Assembly: GCA_017893485.1 (NCBI GenBank)
Contig: CM030359.1
Location: forward strand, 35,013,994-35,077,993
From: Hemerocallis citrina
Taxonomy: Eukaryota; Streptophyta; Magnoliopsida; Asparagales; Asphodelaceae
Length of the DNA stretch: 64,000 nucleotides
Reading direction: 5' to 3'
A program made the position numbers and the translations under genes. Positions 34,770-44,600 of this stretch are shown here, piece by piece. Numbering within the stretch: position 1 is the first letter of the stretch; every line of letters begins with the position of its first letter. Below the pieces are notes generated by a model, which was not told the origin of the DNA, ran no database searches, and saw only the letters and a list, made by a program, of their open reading frames with translations.

Positions 34770-36575
34770 CACTTGGTGCCGAACTCTCCCCCGTAAGAGG
34801 GTCGGGGACACGAGCGTTCGGTGGAAGGTGCCGAACTGACTAAGTGCCGAACTCTCCCCCGTAAGAGGGTCGGTGGCATAAGAGCTCGGAGGACGGTGCC
34901 GAGCTGACTATGTGCCGAACTCTCCCCCGTAAGAGGGTCGGTGGCACAAGAGTTCGGAGAACAGTGCCGAGCTGAATCGGTGCCGAAGACATGGCCTATA
35001 AAACGATCGGTGGCACGAGCGTGTTCGGCGACTGGCGCCGAGCTGAAAACGCGCCGAACTCACGCCTATAAAACGATCGGTGGCACGAGTGTGTTCGGCG
35101 ACCTGCGGCGAGCTGAAAACGCGCCGAACTCACGCCTATAAAACGATCGGTGGCACGAGTGTGTTCGGCGACCTGTGGCGAGCTGAAAACGCGCCGAACT
35201 CACGCCTATAAAACGATCGGTGGCACGAGTGTGTTCGGCGAATGGCGCCGGGCTGAAAATGCGCCGAACTCACGCCTATAAAACGATCGGTGGCACGAGC
35301 GTGTTCGGCGAATGGCGTTGGGCTGAAAACGCGCCGAACTTACGCCTATAAAACGATCGGTGGCACGAGTGTGTTCGGCGACCTGTGGCGAGCTGAAAAC
35401 GCGCCGAACTCACGCCTATAAAACGATCGGTGGCACGAGTGTGTTCGGCGACCTGTGGCGAGCTGAAAACGCGCCGAACTCACGCCTATAAAACGATCGG
35501 TGGCACGAGTGTGTTCGGCGAATGGCGCCGGGCTGAAAATGTGCCGAACTCACGCCTATAAAACGATCGGTGGCACGAGTGTGTTCGGCGACCTGCGGCG
35601 AGCTGAAAACGCGCCGAACTCACGCCTATAAAACGATCGGTGGCACGAGTGTGTTCGGCGACCTGTGGCGAGCTGAAAACGCGCCGAACTCACGCCTATA
35701 AAACGATCGGTAGCACGAGTGTGTTCGGCGAATGGCGCCGGGCTGAAAATGCGCCGAACTCACGCCTATAAAACGATCGGTGGCACGAGTTTGTTCGGCG
35801 AATGTCGCCGAGCTGAAAATGCGCCGAACTCACGCCTATAAAACGATCGGTGGCACGAGCGTGTTCGGCGAATGGCGCCGGGCTGAAAACGCGCCGAACT
35901 CATGCCTATAAAACGATCGGTGGCACGAGTGTGTTCGGCGACCTGTGGCGAGCTGAAAACGCGCCGAACTCACGCCTATAAAACGATCGGTGGCACGAGT
36001 GTGTTCGGCGACCTGTGGCGAGCTGAAAACGCGCCGAACTCACGCTTATAAAACGATCGGTGGCACGAGTGTGTTCGGCGAATGGCGCCGGGCTGAAAAT
36101 GCGCCGAACTCACGCCTATAAAACGATCGGTGGCACGAGTGTGTTCGGCGACCTGCGGCGAGCTGAAAACGCGCCGAACTCACGCCTATAAAACGATCGG
36201 TGGCACGAGTGTGTTCGGCGACCTGTGGCGAGCTGAAAACGTGCCGAACTCACGCCTATAAAACGATCGGTGGCACGAGTGTGTTCGGCGAATGGCGCCG
36301 GGCTGAAAATGCGCCGAACTCACGCCTATAAAACGATCGGTGGCACGAGTGTGTTCGGCGAATGGCGCCGAGCTGAAAATGCGCCGAACTCACGCCTATA
36401 AAACGATCGGTGGCACGAGTGTGTTCGGCGAATGGCGCCGGGCTGAAAATGCGCCGAACTCACGCCTATAAAACGATCGATGGCACAAGTGTGTTCGGCG
36501 ACCTGTGGCGAGCTGAAAACGCGCCGAACTCATGCCTATAAAACGATCGGTGGCACGAGCGTGTTCGGCAGCTTG
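34770..36575. repeat. 70-bp tandem array with higher-order structure
   Basis: About 23 regular units (35029 on, preceded by diverged ones from about 34770) share CCTATAAAACGATCGGTGGC and GTGTTCGGCG. Units fall into types by the ten bases after GTGTTCGGCG: ACCTGCGGCG (C), ACCTGTGGCG (T), AATGGCGCCG (A). C units at 35099, 35589 and 36149 begin larger blocks of 7 and 8 units ordered C-T-A-A..T-T-A. Such arrays in the 3' region are known for Tat/Ogre elements and can seed satellites. Confidence 0.95.
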
Positions 36576-36854
36576 CGCCGAAATTTCGGACTTGAGTTTC
36601 TCTTTGGGTTGAGTTTTGGCGGTTCTGGCGGATGTGACCCTCGGAGCTTCAGACAGATGGGACATCGTCTGTGTTTTCTGACAGATGTGACGTCCATTAA
36701 TGCTGCCCCCTGGGCTTCTGCCAGAAGTGATGGTCATTAATGCGCCGTCTGGATCAGCGCGAAGAACAAGGTGACGTTTGGGGTCTCTTTTTGTCGTTTT
36801 TGGAGGTGGGCCTGCGTTAGAGGCCCATTTACCTCGATTGAAGCGCTGGCTCCT

Positions 36855-36863
36855 CTATAAAAA
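36855..36863 (+). promoter_or_regulatory. TATA box of young Tat antisense gene
   Basis: CTATAAAAA with a CT-rich leader (CCCTCACCCCCTCC..), 158 bp before the ATG at 37013. It corresponds to the TATA at 10166 in the old element. It faces away from gag-pol. Confidence 0.6.
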
Positions 36864-37012
36864 CCCTCACCCCCTCCTCATTTTTTACTTTCCAAGTTTT
36901 TGTTCGCGTCTGAGTTTGCTGTGAGAGAGCTTCAGGTGATCACCGACCGTTTTCCGGCGAAATTTCCGGCGAGTTCCCCTTTCAAGGTAACCTTTATATT
37001 TATCTTCTCAAC

Positions 37013-39126
37013 ATGTCTGTTTCCCACTCCTCTTCTTCGTCCGAGCCCTCCCTCGGAGCCGATGGAGCTCCAACTTCGAGCCGAGCTGCCAAGGGCCAGA
37101 AGGTGTTCGGCAAGGACTCCATTGTTCAGGATCCGAAGCGCATGGGGGCGTTCGGACAGCTTCCGGGACCGTTGACGGGGCTCCAAAGGGTTCGGGAAAT
37201 CCCAGAGGATAAGGCGGAACGTATAGTGTACGGGAGGGCGAGGTCGTTCGAGGAGAACGCGGCGAGGGAGACCACGGAGGCCGACGAGACGGTGTCGATC
37301 CTCTCCGAGGAGGACCTGGATTCGATTCGGGACTGCTTCCAGATCCCGCGGGAGTACGAGCTTATGCTGCCGGGCCCCGGGGTTAGGGCCAACTCGCCGT
37401 TGCCAGTGACCATGTGTTGCTGGCCGGTCGATGCCTTTATCGCCGGGGCTCGGCTGCCTCTCCATCCGTTCGCGGTAACGGTTTTAAATTGGTTCGGGGT
37501 CAGCCCCATCCAACTTATGCCGAACGCATGGAGAGTCATAAACGGCTTCGTACTCCACTGCCAGGCGGAGGGGATTCAGCCGGAGTTGAATGTGCTTCGG
37601 ACTATCTATCAGCTGCACCAAGGGAATAGGTCGGCCTACCGGTACTATCTGACTCCGAGACATGGGGGGAGGTTGGTCCTCTGTCCGGACTCTATCAAGT
37701 TTTGGCGCGAGAAGTACCTTCTGGTGCGCAGCGCGGAGGCCTGGCCTATTCCCGTTGGTTGGGTGGAAGGAGTCTCGAAGAAGGTGAAGGCGCCGCCGGC
37801 ACTTCGACCCGAAGACGAAGACGCCGTACGGGTGCTTCTCGATCGGCCGAAGTATGACTGGAGGGAGTTGACGGAGGACGTCTTGTATGAGGGAGGGCTC
37901 GCACACGTTAACCCCAGTACGCTGCCTTTATTTATCGTCTTCGTTTCCATTTTGCTTTCTTTCCCTTGTTTCGTTCCGAGCTAACTAACTTAACTTTTGG
38001 TGCAGAGACAATGGATTACCAAGCAGTGCTCGCGTTGAGGACGAGCCTCGCCAACAAGGCTCCGAGGAAGAGGAAGAGGGTGGCGTCGAAGCAGCCGGCG
38101 GCCAAGGCCCCGAAGATTACGGAGGTGCCCGAAGAGGTGGAGATCTTGGATTCCCCCGTGGTGGAGGTCGGGGCTGCTTCGTCGTCGGCCAAGGCCGGCG
38201 AGCTACCTGTCACCGAGGTCCTGACCATGGTGACGCCGCCGTTGACAAGGGCGGCCGAGGAGCTTCTGACCGAGGCTCATAAGAGGATCCACGTCCCGGA
38301 CTGGCAGGTTCGGAAGCACGACGGGTTCCTGGGCAACTCCTTGGCGAGCATGGAGGCCGTCAAGCACCTCGCCACGCCGAAGGATCGCGCGGCGATGGAG
38401 GCCGGACGAGAGGGAGACGACATCATCGAGATAGCGCGCTCGGCGGTGTCGGTAAGTGCTGAGCCAAGCTTCCTTCTCTTTACGCCGACCTTCTTAAGTT
38501 GGTAATTTTTGTAACTTTTTGCATTTTATCCGCAGATCGTTGTTCACTTCGGGCACCTCACCGAGAGGCTGTCGGCCCAGGAGAAGGAGATGAAGAAGGA
38601 GAACGACCAGGCCCGGAAGGAGAGGGACAAGATCCGGGGCGAGCTCGACAAGCTCGAGCTGAATTTTGAGGCGAAGTCGGCGAGGGCGACCTACCTCGAG
38701 GATCGGGTCAAGACGCTGGAGGACCAGCTTCGGCAGCAGAAGGAGGAGGCGGCGAAGCAGATGGCGGATGCGGCCGAGGCCCAAGCGGCGGCGGTGAAAA
38801 AGGTGGAGGAGGCGACTTTGGAGAAGGCGCAGAGCTACCTCGCCGTGAACATGGCCAAAGCTTTCGCCGATGCCCTTGCCCGGGTCACGGCGGCCTACCC
38901 CTCTGTCGACGTCTCCGGTTGGCGGCTCTTTCCGGGGTACGTCGAAGGCTTTGACCCCGAATCGGAGGGGGAAGAAGAAGAGGAGGAAAGATGCGACGAC
39001 GAGCCCTTGGTCGATCCAGCCGCCGGAGCTCAAGGGTCGGTGGTTACCCCCTTGGCGGCGGTCGCCCCTTCGGAGGCGTCGCCCTCGACCCCTTCTCGCC
39101 GCCCCGGGAAAGAGGTCGAGCACTGA
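37013..39126 (+). CDS. Tat antisense accessory gene, three exons (PF04195-like N-part)
   Basis: The proposed exons are 37013-37916, 38006-38451 and 38536-39126. Introns begin GTACGC and GTAAGT and end TGCAG and CGCAG, and the phases agree (904, 446 and 591 bases, 1941 in all), giving about 646 residues. The N-part has RLPLHPF, NWFGVSPIQLMPNAWR and YRYYLTPR blocks like the 'putative gypsy type transposon' family (PF04195). Exon 2 has a basic patch PRKRKRV, and exon 3 is a long charged coiled coil with an acidic tail (EEEEEE). The frame is antisense to gag-pol, as in other Tat elements, where its role is unknown. A nuclear, DNA- or protein-binding role is only a guess. Splicing is predicted from sequence. 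Confidence 0.75.
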
Positions 39127-39315
39127 TCCCGTCTGTTTTTTTTTCTTTCCGTCTGTTTTTTTTTTGTAACGCCTAATAGCGGACTGGCCACCGCTACTTT
39201 TTGTAAGTGAATGAAAAACTTCAACTTTTTGGGCTCGGTTTCTTGCACTTGCTTGTTGTGTGTTGCGTGTTCGAGAATCCGTTCTCTAGAACCCCCGAGG
39301 TCTAGGACTTGGGCC

Positions 39316-40305
39316 ATGTCTGAACTTTTGTTGCTCGTCTGTATTTCCTTTCAGCTTGCCCTGGTAGACCAAGAGATCGAGCGCGCAAGGTCGGATGCCA
39401 AGGTTCGAACCCGCGCAGGGTCGGACGCCAAGGTTCGAGCCGAGGCCGGGCTCGGGGCGACAAGGTTGAGTCTGGCGAGGTGTAGAGAGCGACTTTACGA
39501 GGTCGAGCTAGGGCTGCGCCGAGCCGAAACAGAGCGAGGACAGCTTCAATTTATTTTAGGGCAGCGGGACAGCGATATCCGGCGTCTGGAGGGCAGGATT
39601 GCCGAGATGACTGCCTCGAGCGAGGGCGGTGCCTCGCCATCTGCCTTCACTAGTAGCCTTCGGACCAAGTGCTTTCGCCACACGCTGTCCAAGGTAACGG
39701 CGGAGAGGGACGACCTGCTTTCGGAAATTCAGCACTTGCAAGCTACGGAGACTAAGCTTCGGACGGAGGGAGAGGAGCTGACAACTAAGGTGGCCGGTCT
39801 CACGGCTGAACGAGATGAATTGGCGGCCGAAGTCGATGTTTTGAAGAGAGCTACCGTCGATAGGAGCATCGAAGTCACCCACCTTCGTCATCTCATCGCG
39901 AGCCATGTTGGAGTTCCGACCTCGGCCGTACCGGCGTCCTTTGAGGCCGACGCACAAGACGGTTCGTTGAGAGGTCGGATTTCCGAGCTGGAAGCGGAGG
40001 TGGCTCGCCTGAGGCCTCGTTCGGGGCCGATTAATGTGAGGAGCACGTCATGCACCCGAGCGGAGAGCGAGCGGGGCATCACCTTTTACGAGATGGCGAC
40101 CCGCGAGCGCCTCGGCCATCCGAGCCCGGGGGACGCGCAGAGCTCAGTGGCCATTTCGTCGAGCGGCGCATCCGTCGGTGTGACGGCCAGAAGCAGTGCC
40201 GAGGACACGTCTCAACTTGCCGGCCTGGGATCGGGTTCCGGAGGCAAACGTCGCCGTCCTCAAGTGTCCTTGAAGAGGAGCATCCCCGTACCTCGGAAGC
40301 GTTGA
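39316..40305 (+). CDS. Second antisense ORF of young Tat, coiled-coil protein
   Basis: The frame is open from upstream (39211). I chose the ATG at 39316 because the leader before it looks untranslated. Alternatively 39355 is a splice acceptor (TTTCCTTTCAG just before it), making this a last exon of the gene at 37013. The product is almost all charged heptad-like helix (VELGLRRAETERGQL, LTAERDELAAEVDVL) with a Ser/Gly-rich and basic C-end (GGKRRRPQVSLKR). The old Tat keeps a relic of the same segment at 33322-33822. No enzyme motif is visible and the function is unknown. Confidence 0.55.
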   Translation: MSELLLLVCISFQLALVDQEIERARSDAKVRTRAGSDAKVRAEAGLGATRLSLARCRERLYEVELGLRRAETERGQLQFILGQRDSDIRRLEGRIAEMTASSEGGASPSAFTSSLRTKCFRHTLSKVTAERDDLLSEIQHLQATETKLRTEGEELTTKVAGLTAERDELAAEVDVLKRATVDRSIEVTHLRHLIASHVGVPTSAVPASFEADAQDGSLRGRISELEAEVARLRPRSGPINVRSTSCTRAESERGITFYEMATRERLGHPSPGDAQSSVAISSSGASVGVTARSSAEDTSQLAGLGSGSGGKRRRPQVSLKRSIPVPRKR

Positions 40306-40539
40306 TGGGTCCGGGTTCGGTGTCTTGTAATCTTCGTTTTTCAGCTTCTTGTAATCGTTTAGTGCCTTGTGATATTGATGTTTGTAAGGGTTGTTTCTAA
40401 TAAAGTTGGGATCGTTTTAACTGTCGTCATATGATAGTTGCTCAATGTTTGCTCTGGTTGTGGAGTCGTTGAACCGAGGTCTGAGACTTGGTGTTTTTGA
40501 TTGGTGTTGGCCTCCGAACTTAAGTGCGTAATACGGTCA

Positions 40540-40965
40540 GTGGTACGAACGTTCGGCGAACGATGCCGAGCTGAAACGTGCCGAACTCACTCCCGTAAAA
40601 CGATCGGTGGCACGAGTGTGCGGCTAATCGTTCCGAGCTGAAAAGGTCCCGAACTCACGCCCGTAAAACGATCGGTGGCACGAGTGTGTTCGGCGAACTG
40701 CAGCGAGCTGAAAACGTGCCGAACTCACGCCCGTAAAACGATCGGTGGCACGAGCGCGTTCGGCGAACTGCAGCGAGCTGAAAAGGTCCCGAACTCACGC
40801 CCGTAAAACGATCGGTGGCACGAGCGCGTTCGGCGAATTGCTGCGAGCTGAAAATGTGCCGAACTCACGCCCGTAAAACGATCGGTGGCACGAGCGCGTT
40901 CGGCGAACTGCAGCGAGTTGAAAACGTGCCGAACTCACGCCCGTAAAACGATCGGGGGCGCGAGC
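40540..40965. repeat. Second 70-bp tandem array (about 6 units)
   Basis: Units share CCGTAAAACGATCGGTGGCA and the GTTCGGCGAACTGCAGCGAG pattern with the array at 34770-36575. The two arrays therefore use the same unit and sit on opposite sides of the antisense gene. Here CCCGTAAAACG replaces CCTATAAAACG. Confidence 0.9.
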
Positions 40966-41035
40966 GTTGGGTGACAGGAACCGAGCCGGGATCGCACCGA
41001 ACTCTCCCCCGTAGAACCTTCTTGGCAACAGAGTG

Positions 41036-41485
41036 TTGGAGTCCGAACCTTTGTAAGATTGGTTTAAGAGATGCAGGAGCAGTTTCGAATGGCGAGCTAC
41101 TTCTAGTCCGCTTAGGAGCAGACTTGCGAAGCAAAATCGAGCCAAGAATTGGACTCCGATCCTTTCAACGGCTGCAGGAGCAATTTCGAACGGCGATCTA
41201 CCCCCGGCCTGTCTGAAGACGAGCCGAGGAGGAAGAGTCGAGCCGAGTGCTGGACTCCGAACCATTGTGTGATTAGTTTAAGAGATGCAGGAGCAGTTTC
41301 GAATGGCGAGCGACTTCTAGTCCGCTTAGGAGCGGACTTGCGAAGCAGAATCGAGCCAAGTATTGGACTCCGATCCATTCAACGGCTGCAGGAGCAATTT
41401 CGAACGGTGATCTACCCCCGGCCCGTCTGAAGACGAGCCGAGGAGGAAGAGTCAAGCCGAGTGCTGGACTCCGAACCATTGTGTG
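41036..41485. repeat. 214-bp tandem repeat after the gag-pol stop
   Basis: Two units of about 214 bp (the ATGCAGGAGCAGTTTCGAAT word starts at 41071 and 41285), each built of two related halves around GCAGGAGCARTTTCGAAYGG. Diverged versions (TTTTAGGAGCAKATCRAA) occur at the same position of the old Tat (51850-52130), so the repeat is an old part of this lineage. Confidence 0.85.
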
Positions 41486-41648
41486 GTAAGGGAATTAGAG
41501 GCGGAAGTATGCGATAATGTAGAAAAAACTTTATTTATTAATATTTAATGGTCGGCTGCTTCTAAAGCTGCTAGCCGTTATTACAATGAAAAAAGAACAA
41601 AGGAAAGATTACTAGGAGCGGGAGAGGTGGACCGACATCTCGAGTTAC

Positions 41649-44600
41649 TTAGATAGGCGGGGTCGCCTTCTCTTGGTATTTCAAAAGATGGTCGGCGTTC
41701 CAAGTCCTGGGAATTTCTCTGCCCTCAAGGTCTTCTAGCTTGTATGCACCGGGGCGGATCACTTTGGATACTTTGTACGGTCCCTCCCAATTTGGGGCCA
41801 GTTTGCTCTTCTGTCCGGGGAATGAAATGGCCAGTTTTCGGAGGACCAGATCCCCTTCTTTCAGGTCGGTTGGGCGGACCCGTTTGTTGTAGGCGAGTTC
41901 GATTCTCCTCCGATAACTTTGCTGCCGTATGGCTGCCCTTTCCCGGATTTCGTCTATTAAGTCCAGGCTCGTTCTGAGCTCCCTGGCATTCTGTTCTTCT
42001 TCAAAGTCTACCAGGCGAGGAGAGGGTATCCCAACTTCTAGAGGGATGAGGGCCTCGGACCCGTAGGTCAGATTGAACGGACTCTCGCCTGTCGGGGTCC
42101 GCTTCGTGGTTCGGTAATTCCACAACACATTGGGCAGCTGATCGACCCATAATCCCTTGGAGCACTTGTCGAGTCTCTTCTTGATGCCGGAGAGGATCTG
42201 TCGGTTGGCATTCTCAGCTTGGCCATTTGACTGGGGATGAGAGACGGAGGAGAAGCGGTGCTGTATGGTTAGGTCTTCACATAATGCTCGGAAAGCAGCC
42301 CCAGCGAACTGCGTACCGTTGTCTGTAACTACAACTCGGGGAACACCGAACCGGCAGATTACATTTTTCCAGAAGAATTGGACGACTCTATGTTCGGTAA
42401 TTGTAGCCAGGGGCTCGGCCTCGACCCATTTCGAGAAATAGTCGACTGCCACGACTAGGAACTTCAACTGTCCGGGGGCCGGTGGAAATGGCCCAAGTAA
42501 ATCCATCCCCCACATTGCAAAGGGGATCGGACTTGATAGGGAGGAGAGTGGTGCTTGTGGAAGGCGTCGGATGTCGGAATACTTCTGGCAGGAGGTGCAT
42601 TGCCGAACGTGTCGTTCGGCGTCCCGTAGGAGAGTGGGCCAGTAATACCCGTAGTTTAACACTTTGCGTGCCAAGGCTCTGGAGCCGGAGTGGGCTCCGC
42701 CGATGCCCTCATGGAGCTCTTGCAGGGCATAATCGGCTTGTCCGGGGGAGAGGCATCTTAGGTAGGGTCGACCATCCACCTGGGTGAAGGAGCGCTTATA
42801 CAGGATGCCTTCGACCATTATGTAACGCTCGGCCCGGGTCCTTATCTTTCGGGCTTCCTTCGGATCCCTTGGGAGGAGTCCATCTCTTAAAAACTCGACG
42901 AGGGGCTTCATCCAATTATCTTCGAGAGGGAGTGGCAGTGTTTCGACGGAGTTGAAAGCCTCGTCCTCTATGCTGGGCTTGAGGAGGACTTCTATCAGAA
43001 CGGTTTGTTCGAGGCCTTGCAGGGATGAGGAAGCTAATTTGGACAGGGCGTCGGCCTGGGCATTTTCCTCTCTGGGGATTCTTCGGATGAGGGCTTCCTC
43101 GAAGAGCGCCATGAGGCTCTTTACTTTAGCCAAATACTTTACCATCCTGTCATCGCGGGCTTCGTATTCGCCGAGGACCTGGTTGACGACCAACTGAGAG
43201 TCGCTGAAGATCTGCAGGCATCGTGCTCCCGCGTTTCGGGCCATCCCGAGGCCGGCTATGAGTGCTTCGTATTCGGCTTCGTTATTCGAAGCTTTAAAGT
43301 TTATCTGGAGGGAATATTGAAGGACAAAGTCGTCTGGGCCCGCAAGGATGACTCCAGCCCCGCTCCCCTCGTTGCAAGAGGATCCATCGACATATACCGA
43401 CCAGATTGGCGGGTCCTTCGTTGTCTGCTCGGGGTCGGGAATAGTTGTTTCCACTATGAATTCGGCCAGCGCCTGTGCCTTGATGGCGGTTCGAGGCTGA
43501 TAAGTAATATCATGTTGGCTCAGCTCGATCGACCACTTCATGAGGCGGCCGGAAGTCTCTGGCTTGTGAAGGATCTGTTTCAACGGCTGGTCGGTAAGAA
43601 CGACCACCGAATGAGACTGGAAGTATGGCCGAAGCTTTCTTGCGGCCATTATCAGGGCGTAGCCTATTTTCTCAATTTTCGGGTACCGGAGCTCGGCGTC
43701 TCGGAGCACTTTGCTGACGTAGTAAATGGGCTTCTGAGTTCTTTCTTCTTCCCTGACTAAGACCGCACTTAGTGTCTGTTCCGAGGCTGCCAAGTAGAGG
43801 TAGAGGGGTTCGCCCGGTATGGGTTTGCTGAGAAGGGGCGGATTGACGAGGTAAGCCTTAAGCTGGTCGAAGGAATCCTGTTGTGGCTGCCCCCACTCGA
43901 ACCCCTTAGTCCCCCTCAGGGCTTTGAAGAACGGGAGGCACTTCTCCCCAGACTTCGACAAAAAGCGCCCAATGGCGGCTAGTCGACCAGTCAGTTTCTG
44001 AACTTCTTTGACGTTTCTAGGCGGGGCCATGTCTAGTATGGCCCTGATCTTCTCCGGATTCGCCTCTATTCCTCGTTGGCTAACCATAAAGCCGAGGAAC
44101 TTGCCTGATGAGACGCCGAACGCACACTTGTTCGGGTTGAGTCTCATATTGTGCTTTCTCAAAACATCGAACGCTTCTTGGAGGTCGGTCTCATGATCAA
44201 CGCCTCGGATGCTTTTCACGAGCATGTCATCCACGTAGACTTCCATGTTCCGGCCAATCTGGGCCTGGAATACCTTGTCGACGAGACGTTGATATGTTGC
44301 CCCTGCGTTCTTTAGGCCGAACGGCATGACTCGGTAACAATAGAGTCCTTGGTCTGTTACAAAAGACGTCTTCGGAATATCCGGGGGGAACATCCTTATC
44401 TGATTGTAACCCGAGAAAGCGTCCATGAAGCTGAGGAGCTCATGTCCCGAGGTTGCGTCAATCAGAGTGTCAATGCTCGGCAGAGGGAAGGGATCTTTAT
44501 GGCAGGCCTTGTTGAGGTCGGTGAAATCAATGCAGATCCTCCATGTCCCGTTGGATTTCTCCACCATGACTACATTTGACAACCACTCCGGATAATTCAC

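Noticed and set aside
34770..36575. CRISPR-like array
   Set aside because: Whole 70-bp units repeat with no unique spacers, inside a plant retrotransposon.
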